Shown here piece by piece: positions 18,918 through 27,414 of a stretch of 64,000 nucleotides of DNA. The position numbers and the translations under genes are program-made. Positions within the stretch are counted from its first letter, which is position 1. Each line of letters starts with the position of its first letter. The notes below the pieces were generated by a model. That model searched no databases, had not been told where the DNA came from, and saw only the letters and a list, made by a program, of their open reading frames with translations. The DNA lies in the NCBI RefSeq assembly GCF_039545135.1, contig NZ_BAABRU010000009.1, forward strand, positions 222,521 through 286,520. The letters are read 5' to 3'. The DNA comes from Herpetosiphon gulosus. GTDB taxonomy: Bacteria; Chloroflexota; Chloroflexia; Chloroflexales; Herpetosiphonaceae.

Positions 18918-21155
18918 TTAGAGGAATTTGGCGGTAATACTGCGTTGACAAGCTTTCAAGGCCAACGGTGGGCCTTCAAAAATAATTTCGCCGCCAGCGC
19001 TACCGCCCTCAGGCCCGATGTCGATAATCCAATCGGCTTGGCGAATAATATCCAAATGATGTTCGATCAGAATTACCGTATTCTTGAGATCAACTAAGCG
19101 ATCGATAATCCCCATCAGCAACCCAATATCCGAGCGATGCAGACCTGTGGTTGGCTCGTCCATCACGTAAACGCTGGCCTTTTTGTGCAATTCGGTTGCC
19201 AACTTGAGCCGCTGACCCTCACCGCCAGAGATGGTGCTAAGTGGTTGACCAAGTTTCAAATAGCTCAAACCAACGTCGTTCATAGCTTGCAGCACAGGCT
19301 TGATCTTCTTTTCGCTGAAGAAATCGAGTGCTTCCTCGGCGGTCATATCTAACACATCGCTGATCGATTTGCCACGCAGCTGATATTCGAGCACTTCGGC
19401 TTTGAAACGCTTGCCTTCACAAATTTCACAGGTTGAGGAAATCCCTTCCATAAAGGCTAAATCGGTATAGACCAAGCCCAAGCCATTACAATTATCGCAA
19501 CTACCGGTCGAGTTGAAGCTGAATAACGAGGCGCTCACTCCATTGGCCTTGGCAAAGGTCTGGCGAATATCATCCATAATTCCGGTGTAGGTGGCCGGAG
19601 CCGAACGGCTATTAGCAGTCACCCGTGATTGATCGATCACAATTGCATTAGGGTGTTGGCTCAAAAAGACTTCATTAATTAAGGTGCTTTTGCCTGAGCC
19701 AGCTACACCTGTCACCACGGTCAGCACGCCAGTAGGAATATTGACATTGACATTTTTGAGATTATGTAAATTGGCATTAACAATCGGCAAGTAGCCAGTT
19801 GGCTGGCGCGAATGCTGTTTGGTTGGCACTGCTTGCTGCAAATAGCGCCCAGTTAGCGTATTTGAACGCTTGAGATCAGCATAACTACCTTCAAACACCA
19901 CCTCACCGCCGTGCACACCTGCGCGTGGCCCAATATCGACAATATGGTCGGCAATCGCAATCACATCGGGATCATGCTCAACCACCAGCACGGTATTGCC
20001 TTTATCACGTAACTGTTGCAACAAACGATTCAGCCGTGCCACATCACGCGCATGCAAGCCCACACTTGGCTCATCGAGAATATAGAGCATTTCGGTTAAG
20101 CTATTGCCAAGATGCCGAATCATCTTGACCCGCTGTGATTCGCCGCCAGAGAGCGTCGAGGTTTCGCGGCTCAAGCTCAAATAGCCCAAGCCAATATCCA
20201 CTAGTTGCTGCATGCGCTCCAACAACTTGGCCGCCACCCGATCGCCAATTGGATCAGTAACATCAGCCAAAAAGCTAATCAAATCAGTCGCTTCAAAATC
20301 GGCTAATTCGGCAATGTTGCGGCCAGCAATCCGACAATTCAGCGCTGCTTGGGTCAAACGCCCGCCATGACAAAGTGGGCAGATTTGCGAGGAGGTAAAT
20401 TGCTCAAACACCGCTCGATTGCGATCGGACATGGCTGCTGCATCTTTTTTGAGGTACATGCGCTCGAAACGTTCCAGCAAACCTTCATATTTCGAGCTAA
20501 ATTCGCCCCATGAAACCTTAAGATCAGCGCCATACAAAAATGCTTGCAATTCCTGTTCGTTATAATCGCGAATTGGCTTATCGTTATCGAACAAACCAGA
20601 AAGTGGATACATCTTCCACATCCACTTGCCAACTTTGAATTCGGGATGCAAAATCGCGCCCTCATTCAGCGATTTGCTGCGATCAAGCAATTTATCCATA
20701 TCCAGCTGAACCGTTTTGCCAATGCCTTCACATTCGGGGCACATACCTTGGGGCGTGTTGAACGAAAAGGCATAGCCAGGCCCAACATAAGGCTGACCAA
20801 TCCGCGAGAATAGCAAGCGCAGCAACACCGCAATATCGGTGTAGGTTCCGACGGTTGAGCGCGAACCACCGCCAACCCGCTTTTGGTCGATGATAATTGG
20901 CGAGTTGAGATGTTCGATCCGCTCGACATCGGGCTGGCCATAATGCGGCAAAAAGCCTTGCACAAAAAAGGTAAAGGTTTCATTGAGTTGGCGTTGAGCC
21001 TCGGCGGCAATCGTATCAAAGACCAACGACGATTTCCCCGAACCAGAGACTCCGGTAAAGACTGTCACCCGTTGTTTTGGAATATTCAAGGAAATATTTT
21101 TGAGGTTGTTTTCGCGTGCGCCATACACCTCAATAAACGCTCGATCCTGCATCAT
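18918..21155 (-). CDS. Short UvrA-like ABC ATPase (excinuclease subunit A paralogue)
   Basis: A 745-residue protein with two UvrA-type ABC modules. The first has Walker A GVSGSGKSS, signature LSGGESQRVKM and Walker B YILDEPSVGLH. The second has GVAGSGKST, ISGGEGQRLKL and YVMDEPTTGLH. Zinc-type Cys pairs are present (CPECEG, CPLCHG, CDNCNG, CEICEG). Canonical UvrA is about 940 residues; the loss falls mainly in the first module where the UvrB-binding and DNA-insertion domains sit, so it is probably not the housekeeping nucleotide-excision subunit. Such short paralogues are known from antibiotic self-protection and DNA-damage contexts. It is divergent from a tandem MerR regulator. GGAG precedes the ATG-ATG start. 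Confidence 0.9.
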   Translation of the reverse strand: MMQDRAFIEVYGARENNLKNISLNIPKQRVTVFTGVSGSGKSSLVFDTIAAEAQRQLNETFTFFVQGFLPHYGQPDVERIEHLNSPIIIDQKRVGGGSRSTVGTYTDIAVLLRLLFSRIGQPYVGPGYAFSFNTPQGMCPECEGIGKTVQLDMDKLLDRSKSLNEGAILHPEFKVGKWMWKMYPLSGLFDNDKPIRDYNEQELQAFLYGADLKVSWGEFSSKYEGLLERFERMYLKKDAAAMSDRNRAVFEQFTSSQICPLCHGGRLTQAALNCRIAGRNIAELADFEATDLISFLADVTDPIGDRVAAKLLERMQQLVDIGLGYLSLSRETSTLSGGESQRVKMIRHLGNSLTEMLYILDEPSVGLHARDVARLNRLLQQLRDKGNTVLVVEHDPDVIAIADHIVDIGPRAGVHGGEVVFEGSYADLKRSNTLTGRYLQQAVPTKQHSRQPTGYLPIVNANLHNLKNVNVNIPTGVLTVVTGVAGSGKSTLINEVFLSQHPNAIVIDQSRVTANSRSAPATYTGIMDDIRQTFAKANGVSASLFSFNSTGSCDNCNGLGLVYTDLAFMEGISSTCEICEGKRFKAEVLEYQLRGKSISDVLDMTAEEALDFFSEKKIKPVLQAMNDVGLSYLKLGQPLSTISGGEGQRLKLATELHKKASVYVMDEPTTGLHRSDIGLLMGIIDRLVDLKNTVILIEHHLDIIRQADWIIDIGPEGGSAGGEIIFEGPPLALKACQRSITAKFL

Positions 21156-21197
21156 CAGACTCCTTGATAACTACAAATCTCTGGTCGCTTAGTTCAT

Positions 21198-21299
21198 GGC
21201 CTCACCCCACCCCCTCTCCCACTGCGGCGAGCGAGGGGCTTTTTGTTTAGTGGTTCCCCCTCGCCTGCTGGGTGGGAGAGGGGGTTAGGGGGTGAGGGC
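21198..21299. repeat. GC-rich intergenic palindromic repeat, copy C (inverted pair)
   Basis: An inverted pair as in copy A: the left unit CCTCACCCCACCCCC with the CCCACTGCGGCGAGCGAGG stem, and the right unit GGGAGAGGGGGTTAGGGGG ending GTGAGGG. It lies between the divergent UvrA-like and MerR genes, inside their shared upstream region. Confidence 0.82.
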
Positions 21300-21454
21300 A
21301 TATAACCACAATCACTAGCTCCGTAACGTGCTACACTTGTGATCCGAATTTATTCTAGAACATAGATGCAAGTGTAGGGAGTTTTAGGTGATCAAAGCTC
21401 CTTTTTACGCTCAAATTACCGATCAAAGTCTCAATTTTCATATGAGGGTTTAAC

Positions 21455-22186
21455 ATGAATGTTGGGCGTTATTTCCGCACCGTTGACCTAGCTAAAGCGA
21501 TTAATGTCAGTGTTCAGCAGGTGCGTAATTACCAAGCTGAGGGCTTTTTGCCCAGCGTCGAACGTGGCTCCAACGGCTATCGCCAATATACCCAACACCA
21601 TATCGATGCGCTCAAAACTGCCCATCAGGTGATCAAGGGTTATGGTTGGTGCAACGCTCAGCAAATTATGGCGGCATTGCATCAAGCCGATCATCAAACA
21701 GCGTTTAATCTGATCAACCAACATCATGCCAAGCTCGACACTATTCGTCAGCAGCTTGATCAAACTCTGACCTTGCTCAAAGCCGTTGCTGATCAACTGC
21801 CGCCCAGTCCACGCCACACCCAGCGCATCTTGGTCGGTGAGGCTGCTAAAGCGGTGGGTGTGCCCATCTCGGCCTTGCGCTTTTGGGAGCAACAAGGCCT
21901 ATTGCAGCCGATTCGCCAAGCCTCAAACAACTACCGCTATTACGATGAACGCCAATTGCGCCGTCTACGAATTATCGTTTTATTACGTCAAGCTAATGCC
22001 GATTTTAGCTCGATTCGCACAACCTTGGAGACGCTTGATCAACAACAACCCCAACGGGCTGTCGCCGCCATCGAACAGCGCCGTGCCGCTTTGGCCCAAC
22101 AAAGCTGGGAATGTTTACAAGCAAACACAGCTTTAGTGAGCTATATCCAAAGCTATTTGCCGCTGAAACCAATGAGTATTATTTAG
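21455..22186 (+). CDS. MerR-family regulator with two MerR-type DNA-binding domains
   Basis: A 243-residue protein containing two winged-helix MerR modules in one chain. The first is residues 5-75 (TVDLAKAINVSVQQVRNYQ, then GSNGYRQYTQHHIDAL). The second is at about 124-200 (VGEAAKAVGVPISALRFWEQ, then ASNNYRYYDERQLRRL). A helical linker joins them. MerR proteins normally have one such domain and dimerise; here a monomer could supply both, or four domains could assemble in a dimer. There is no obvious metal- or drug-binding C-terminus. GAGGG precedes the ATG. It is divergent from the UvrA-like gene, so autoregulation and control of that neighbour are likely but inferred. Confidence 0.88.
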   Translation: MNVGRYFRTVDLAKAINVSVQQVRNYQAEGFLPSVERGSNGYRQYTQHHIDALKTAHQVIKGYGWCNAQQIMAALHQADHQTAFNLINQHHAKLDTIRQQLDQTLTLLKAVADQLPPSPRHTQRILVGEAAKAVGVPISALRFWEQQGLLQPIRQASNNYRYYDERQLRRLRIIVLLRQANADFSSIRTTLETLDQQQPQRAVAAIEQRRAALAQQSWECLQANTALVSYIQSYLPLKPMSII

Positions 22187-22355
22187 TCATTACTTCAAAT
22201 TATCAAGTTAATTATAGCACAAATGTTTCAAATATCTCATATCTAAACCACATTTACAGCAATTTTGGCGAAATTGAGCGAAGCGTGCAAAAAAAAATAT
22301 GTTTCTGCATCTATATACAGCAGAGACTATTGGATAGCTTATCGGAGGAAACGCC

Positions 22356-22634
22356 ATGACCCCTGAGCAAGAACAACGCTTCAACCAATTATTGGCTGAA
22401 ATTCGCGATCCCTATGCCTCGTTAGAAGGCGCAATTCGCGAGTTAGAACAGCTGATTTGGACGTTGCAAAGCCAACATTCGATTTCAAGCCTGCGCGTGC
22501 GTCAAGCCAAAGTTCTCATTCAAATGATGCAATTAACCCTGCACCAGCAAATCCCCGCCAATCGGCGCTTGATTCAGGCCTTATGTGCCAGCGAAAAAGC
22601 TTTTGCTCCAACCCGATTGGCAATGTGTGCTTAG
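22356..22634 (+). CDS. Small hypothetical protein, helical
   Basis: A 92-residue protein predicted to be mostly helical, with a regular pattern of Leu, Ile and Gln (IRELEQLIWTLQSQHS) suggesting an amphipathic or coiled segment. There is no signal peptide, Cys cluster or known motif. A strong GGAGGAA lies seven bases before the ATG, which supports translation. It is followed after 27 bases by another small gene with its own AAGGAG site, and both appear to share the strong stem-loop at 22901. Function unknown. Confidence 0.65.
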   Translation: MTPEQEQRFNQLLAEIRDPYASLEGAIRELEQLIWTLQSQHSISSLRVRQAKVLIQMMQLTLHQQIPANRRLIQALCASEKAFAPTRLAMCA

Positions 22635-22661
22635 TCAATAAAGTAGATAAGGAGCCGATTT

Positions 22662-22895
22662 ATGCAAATGCAAGGATTGTTGGCTGATTTATTTTTGAAA
22701 ATCGATGCAATTAGCATGACCATCGCAGTTCAAGCTGATCTCTCAAGTGATGTCGATAGCCAAGTTTGCGCCTGTGCTAACCTTTTATTTGCCACCCTAA
22801 CCAACGAAATCCCTTTTGATGAAACAATGACGACGGTTTTGGAGCAAATGGTTGCCCAATTTACGCCCCCAACGCCACCAACGTTGGCCGTTTAA
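22662..22895 (+). CDS. Small hypothetical protein, acidic
   Basis: A 77-residue acidic protein with two Cys close together (VCACANLLF) and a Pro/Thr-rich end (TPPTPPTL). An AAGGAG ribosome site precedes the ATG, and an exceptionally strong stem-loop follows the stop by only a few bases. It seems to form a two-gene unit with the preceding 92-residue protein. No family recognised; function unknown. Confidence 0.62.
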   Translation: MQMQGLLADLFLKIDAISMTIAVQADLSSDVDSQVCACANLLFATLTNEIPFDETMTTVLEQMVAQFTPPTPPTLAV

Positions 22896-22900
22896 CCGAA

Positions 22901-22938
22901 AAAGCAGCAGCAATCACCACCATGATTGCTGCTGCTTT
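22901..22938. terminator. 15-bp stem-loop terminator between convergent genes
   Basis: AAAGCAGCAGCAATC at 22901-22915 pairs perfectly with GATTGCTGCTGCTTT at 22924-22938 around an 8-base loop. It sits between the stop of the small gene at 22895 and the end of the opposing oxidoreductase gene at 22964, so it can serve both directions. Confidence 0.88.
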
Positions 22939-22963
22939 CAATCATTATCGGCTTGAACTTGGT

Positions 22964-24391
22964 TTATTGCTGTGGCACGGCGGCCAACAAATATTCCAAC
23001 ACATCAACCGCACTAAAGCCTTGGGGATGCAATTCGAGCAAGGCCGAGACAGTTTTGATATCATCGCCTAGCGTCACCAAGGCTTGCTCGGTATACTCTT
23101 TGCGTTGCTGAGGCATGCCGATATTGGCAAATAAGGCATTACACAAACATTTACGCCCAGTTGTATCGTTGATATCACCGCCCTTTTTGACATATTGATC
23201 GACTGGCTCGGCTGGACAGCGAAAGCCCATCGTACCATCTTCACGCGGGTAGGCCACTCGCAAATAACCCAAATCGCAGATCCGTGGCCGTTCTTTGTAG
23301 GTTGGCTCCAAAGCTAGCGTCGTATTGAGTTCGGCAACTTTAAATGGAAAACCGGTCGGTGAAGCCAAGGCATCAGTATAAATATTTAAGCTGTCATTGG
23401 CAATATCAGTCAACAACGATTGGCGAATCTCAGGGCTAAACCCTGAATCGTTGGATAAAGCGAAAGCTGTGCCAACTTGGATGCCAACCGCACCACTGGC
23501 CAAAGCTTCGGCCAAACGCTCAGGCGAACCATATGAGCCAGCCAGCCAGAAGGGCAACCCTAAATCTTGCAACTTGACCAAATCGACCACATCGCGCTGG
23601 CCATAGACTGGCTCACCGCGTTCATTGAAAACCGCTTGACCCCGTGGCGGAGCATTGTGGCCGCCAGCGGTCGGGCCTTCGACGATAAAGCCATTAACTT
23701 TACCAGTCGCTTTTTTGGCCAAGGCAATCGCCAAGGTGTTCGAGGCAATAATCGCCAAAAATTCTGGGCGTTTGAGCGACGCTGGCGGATTATCGAACAT
23801 CTCACGTGGATCGAAATGCACAACTAATTTATCATCGGCCCCAGCTTGCTCAACGTAAATATTCAGGCTAGCAGCCTCGCCAACCGCAAACTGATCAAGC
23901 ACACCAGGAATTTCACGCGGAATACCCGCACCCATCAGTACATAATCAACATCGGCCAACATTGCGCCATACAAAGCCGATAGATTGGGCATTTGCACCT
24001 TTTCGAGCAAATTGATGCCCACCACCCCGGCATGGCCCTCTTTAGCCAAAAATACCTCGACAAACGCGGCGACAACATTCAAAATCTGCCATTCTGCCGA
24101 AGGTACGGCGGTGTACATCGGCACAGCTTTATACGGCTGATCGGCAGGCTTACCACCTTCTATAAAATAGCGCTCGAGAATGCGCTCGACATAGCCAGCA
24201 ATTGGAAACTGAGCCAATGCTCGACGCATCGCCCCATCGCGATCGCCCTCTTGCAAACGCCGAGCAAGCACTACATTGATCCCGGTTCCAGAAACTACGC
24301 CAAGTTGACCTGCACTTGCAACGGCCTTGGCCAGCCGCCAATCAGATACGGCGACACCCATTCCGCCTTGAATTACAATGGGAAAACGCAT
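22964..24391 (-). CDS. Nitronate monooxygenase / 2-nitropropane dioxygenase family flavoprotein
   Basis: A 475-residue FMN-dependent TIM-barrel enzyme. The N-terminus has IQGGMGVAVSDWRLAKAV followed by GVVSGTG, typical of the family's FMN site. The glycine-rich phosphate-binding region is VEGPTAGGHNAPPRG, and AEALASGAVGIQVGTAFAL is the second conserved FMN loop. It is about 100 residues longer than simple nitronate monooxygenases, with an extra C-terminal region containing several Cys (CDLGYLRVAYP, GRKCLCNALF). That makes it closer to the large bacterial subgroup of unknown substrate. The likely role is oxidation of nitroalkanes or another flavin oxidation. GGAG precedes the ATG. It is transcribed alone. 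Confidence 0.88.
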   Translation of the reverse strand: MRFPIVIQGGMGVAVSDWRLAKAVASAGQLGVVSGTGINVVLARRLQEGDRDGAMRRALAQFPIAGYVERILERYFIEGGKPADQPYKAVPMYTAVPSAEWQILNVVAAFVEVFLAKEGHAGVVGINLLEKVQMPNLSALYGAMLADVDYVLMGAGIPREIPGVLDQFAVGEAASLNIYVEQAGADDKLVVHFDPREMFDNPPASLKRPEFLAIIASNTLAIALAKKATGKVNGFIVEGPTAGGHNAPPRGQAVFNERGEPVYGQRDVVDLVKLQDLGLPFWLAGSYGSPERLAEALASGAVGIQVGTAFALSNDSGFSPEIRQSLLTDIANDSLNIYTDALASPTGFPFKVAELNTTLALEPTYKERPRICDLGYLRVAYPREDGTMGFRCPAEPVDQYVKKGGDINDTTGRKCLCNALFANIGMPQQRKEYTEQALVTLGDDIKTVSALLELHPQGFSAVDVLEYLLAAVPQQ

Positions 24392-24508
24392 GAGGCTGCT
24401 CCATGTTTAGTAAGCTATTGCGTGATTGTATGCTATCCTATTAGCCACAACGTAGTGAATTATAGCCCCTTGTGGCAGATTTCTCTACAATGCAGTGCGT
24501 CAAACGCA

Positions 24509-24536
24509 TTGCATTAGGCTAAAAACATGGTATAGT
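24509..24536 (+). promoter_or_regulatory. Predicted promoter for inorganic pyrophosphatase
   Basis: TATAGT at 24531-24536 matches the -10 consensus at five of six positions, 16 bases after a weak TTGCAT -35-like box. Predicted transcription starts near 24543, leaving a leader of about 30 bases before the GTG start with GGAGG inside it. Confidence 0.4.
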
Positions 24537-24574
24537 TGCGCCGTTTTGACAACGCATTTATGGAGGAATTCCCT

Positions 24575-25111
24575 GTGAATATTTGGCATGATGTGCCATT
24601 TGGCGACGATGCGCCAGAAGTTATTAACGTTGTGATTGAAATTCCCCGTGGCTCACGCAACAAGTATGAAATCGATAAAGATACAGGTTTGGTCAAGCTT
24701 GATCGGGTGCTTTCATCAGCCGTTTACTACCCCGGCGATTATGGCTTGATTCCGCAAACCTACTGCGAAGATGGCGATCCGCTGGATGTGATTTTGCTGC
24801 TCAACTTCCCAACCTTCCCTGGTTGTTTGGTTGAAGCCCGCCCAATTGGCGTATTCGGCATGATCGACGGTGGCGAAAACGACGATAAAATTCTGGCCGT
24901 GCCCGCCAACGATCCCTATTTTGCCAATATCAAAGATTTGGCCGATGTGCCCCCCCACTTCATCAAAGAAGTGACCCAATTCTTTGCTTCATACAAAGCC
25001 TTAGAAAACAAAACCGTGCAAGTTGGCGAATGGCAAGGAGCCGAGGCCGCTAAACAACGCGTCCAAGCTTCGATTCAACTGTACAACGAAAATTTCCGCA
25101 AAGCTGAATAA
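24575..25111 (+). CDS. ppa: Family I inorganic pyrophosphatase
   Basis: A 178-residue soluble enzyme that hydrolyses pyrophosphate to two phosphates and so drives biosynthetic reactions. Family I signatures are clear: EIPRGSRNKYEID near the start, YPGDYGLIPQT, the metal-binding DGDPLDV loop and DDKILAVPANDP. Length matches the bacterial hexameric form. The GTG at 24575 is preferred because GGAGG lies about eight bases upstream and the protein then starts with the usual NIWHDVPFG. An earlier TTG at 24536 would add 13 residues overlapping the predicted -10 box. It is monocistronic. Confidence 0.96.
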   Translation: MNIWHDVPFGDDAPEVINVVIEIPRGSRNKYEIDKDTGLVKLDRVLSSAVYYPGDYGLIPQTYCEDGDPLDVILLLNFPTFPGCLVEARPIGVFGMIDGGENDDKILAVPANDPYFANIKDLADVPPHFIKEVTQFFASYKALENKTVQVGEWQGAEAAKQRVQASIQLYNENFRKAE

Positions 25112-25128
25112 TTAAGTTTCCCACTTGG

Positions 25129-25158
25129 CCCCTTGCCCACTGCGGCGGGTGAGGGGCA
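25129..25158. repeat. GC-rich intergenic palindromic repeat, copy D (short)
   Basis: A half-size copy: CCCCTTGCCC-ACTGCGGC-GGGTGAGGGG forms the stem-loop of the family without the flanking CCCTCACCCC tract. It follows the pyrophosphatase stop by 17 bases and may terminate its transcript. Confidence 0.75.
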
Positions 25159-25334
25159 CAGCTGTCGCATAGTCAATAGTCTGCGCTAACGCCTAGCCCC
25201 TGACCTCTGAATCCTAAGCCCTCATCTGTAAGTCATGGCCCATAATCAGCCCATTAGCCAAACTGACATTAACCAACAAACTCTTCGTTTTAGCACTACA
25301 ACCCGCCCAAGCAGAGTTTCCGGAGGATGGATCG

Positions 25335-26372
25335 ATGGCTTCAGTTGGAAAGATCGTAAGTTTGGGCGGATTGATAATTACAGTACTCGCAGGTTTACAA
25401 TTTCAAACTCCTGCGCTTCAAGCGCAAAGCCCAAATACAGGCTATAGCTACCAAAGCCTTGGCACGCTGGGCGGTCACGATAGCTACCCCAGCGATATTA
25501 ATGATTTTGGGCGAATTGCTGGTACTGCAGAAACCGAGTTCTCAGAGATTCGTGCTTTTGTATGGCGACGGGGCACGCTGACTGATCTTGGCACGCTCGG
25601 CGGCGATCAAAGCTATGGCTATGGCATCAACGACACTGGCTATGTCGTTGGCGAAAGCAGCACCAACGCCAATCAACGCCGCGCCTTCTACTGGCGCGAA
25701 GGGGTAATGCTCGATCTTGGCACACTCGGCGGCAGAGTTAGCACTGCGCTCGATGTGAGTAATGGTGAACGAGTGGTCGGGCGCAGCACCACCAGCAATG
25801 GCGCAACCCATGCTTTTATGTGGTATCGCGGCACAATGAGCGATCTTGGCACGCTTGGCGGCAATTATAGTACCGCCAACGAGATCAACGACAATAAGGT
25901 GATTGTTGGTTGGAGCACCAATGCCAGCGGTGAAACTCGGGCTTGTATGTGGAAAAATGGCGCAATTATTGATCTTGGCGTACCTGGAGTCAAAAGCTAT
26001 GCCTACGCGGTCAATAACAGCGAACAAGTGGTTGGCATGATGGAATTGAGCGATGGCCAACGCCATGCCTTCTTATGGCAAAACGGCGTAACCACCGATT
26101 TAAGCGCGGGATTGAACCAATATAGCACGGCCAACGATATTAATGATGCTGGCACAATTGTGGGTTTTAGTGGCGATGATAGCACTCCACTGGCCGCAAC
26201 TGTTTGGCGCAACGGCACAGTGTTACGCATGGGGCCATTCAGCCAAGGCCCGAACGAACATCAAACCATCGCAACCTCAATTAACGAAGCCAATCAAATT
26301 GTCGGCTACGATATCGCTAGCGATGATAGTGCTTCTACTACTGTTGGTATGCTCTGGCAACTTGAGCCATAG
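25335..26372 (+). CDS. Exported HAF-repeat protein
   Basis: A 345-residue secreted protein. A signal peptide spans about residues 1-31 (hydrophobic GGLIITVLAGLQF, cleavage near LQAQS). The mature part consists of seven to eight repeats of roughly 40-45 residues with the pattern DLGTLGG, then INDxGxVVG, then AFxWRxG, which defines the HAF extracellular repeat family. The repeats probably form a beta-propeller-like fold. Function is not known for the family; a surface or extracellular role is inferred. GGAGG precedes the ATG. The stop lies three bases from the stop of the convergent ABC ATPase gene, with no terminator between. Confidence 0.9.
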   Translation: MASVGKIVSLGGLIITVLAGLQFQTPALQAQSPNTGYSYQSLGTLGGHDSYPSDINDFGRIAGTAETEFSEIRAFVWRRGTLTDLGTLGGDQSYGYGINDTGYVVGESSTNANQRRAFYWREGVMLDLGTLGGRVSTALDVSNGERVVGRSTTSNGATHAFMWYRGTMSDLGTLGGNYSTANEINDNKVIVGWSTNASGETRACMWKNGAIIDLGVPGVKSYAYAVNNSEQVVGMMELSDGQRHAFLWQNGVTTDLSAGLNQYSTANDINDAGTIVGFSGDDSTPLAATVWRNGTVLRMGPFSQGPNEHQTIATSINEANQIVGYDIASDDSASTTVGMLWQLEP

Positions 26373-26375
26373 CCA

Positions 26376-27404
26376 TTAAATTGATTGAAATGCGACAACT
26401 GGCCCCTGAACACTCACGCTCACCTGCATCTTGGGCGCAAGATCAAGTCGCGGGCCAGTTCGCGCCGCAATCATCAAATCGCCAATCTGGAGATCAAGCA
26501 GTTGATCATGGCCATAAAAGCGTTGGCCTAAAATTTGGCCACGACCCCTAGGATCGGGCACAAGATTCAGTGCCTCAGGCCGAATCATCAGAGTCACTGG
26601 GCCATGCATTGGTTTAGTTAAGAGCAACTGGCCCAACGCACATTCAACCCGATTTTCACGTGCAACCCCAGGCAAAAAGTTGGCCTCGCCCACAAACTGT
26701 GCCACAGCTTGGCTGGTTGGGCGCAAATAAAGTTCATGTGGGCTAGCACTTTGCAGCACCTTGCCACCAAGCATCACCGTCACTTGATCAGCTAAACTCA
26801 AGGCTTCTTCTTGATCGTGAGTTACAAACAGGGCGGTCGCCCCAACTTGGCGCAAAATCTGTTTGGTAGCCGTGCGCACTTGGTCACGCAAGCCTGCATC
26901 GAGGTTGGAAAACGGCTCATCGAGAAGTAATAATTGAGGTTTGGGAGCTAAGGCCCGCGCCAAAGCGACCCGCTGTTGTTGACCGCCCGAAAGCTCATGG
27001 GGCATGCGTTGGGCCAAACCTTCCAAGCCGACTAATTCCAGCAATTCATCAATCCGTTGCTGTTTGTTAGCTTGACGACCCAAGCCATAGCCAATATTCT
27101 GGCCCACGGTCAGATGCGGAAACAAGGCATACTCTTGAAACACCATGCCAATCTGGCGTTGCTCAGGCGGAACTTGGCTTTTGCTGTTGGCAATTTCGCG
27201 CTCACCAAGCCAAATCTGGCCTTGATCAAGGGTTTCAAATCCAGCAATTAAGCGCAGTAAGGTAGTTTTGCCGCAACCCGAAGGCCCAAGCAATGCCCCC
27301 AAACTGCCTTGGGGCAGCTGAAAATCAACCTGATCTAGAACGGTAGTGGCATTGAAGGTTTTGCTAACTCCCCGACAGTTAATGGCTAAATTGGCTGTGT
27401 GCAT
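26376..27404 (-). CDS. Fe(III)-type ABC importer, ATP-binding subunit
   Basis: A 342-residue ATPase that powers the neighbouring permease. Walker A GPSGCGKTT, Q-loop region VFQEYALFPH, signature LSGGQQQRVALARAL, Walker B LLLLDEPFSNLD and H-loop FVTHDQEEAL are all present. A C-terminal TOBE-like domain (GPVTLMIRPEAL) is typical of the FbpC/PotA class. The ATG at 27404 starts 10 bases after the permease stop. An upstream in-frame start at 27458 would overlap the permease and add Cys/Trp-rich residues unlike the family, so it is rejected. It is the last gene of the binding protein-permease-ATPase operon. The substrate is inferred from the operon type. Confidence 0.93.
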   Translation of the reverse strand: MHTANLAINCRGVSKTFNATTVLDQVDFQLPQGSLGALLGPSGCGKTTLLRLIAGFETLDQGQIWLGEREIANSKSQVPPEQRQIGMVFQEYALFPHLTVGQNIGYGLGRQANKQQRIDELLELVGLEGLAQRMPHELSGGQQQRVALARALAPKPQLLLLDEPFSNLDAGLRDQVRTATKQILRQVGATALFVTHDQEEALSLADQVTVMLGGKVLQSASPHELYLRPTSQAVAQFVGEANFLPGVARENRVECALGQLLLTKPMHGPVTLMIRPEALNLVPDPRGRGQILGQRFYGHDQLLDLQIGDLMIAARTGPRLDLAPKMQVSVSVQGPVVAFQSI

Positions 27405-27414
27405 GGTTGTGATC

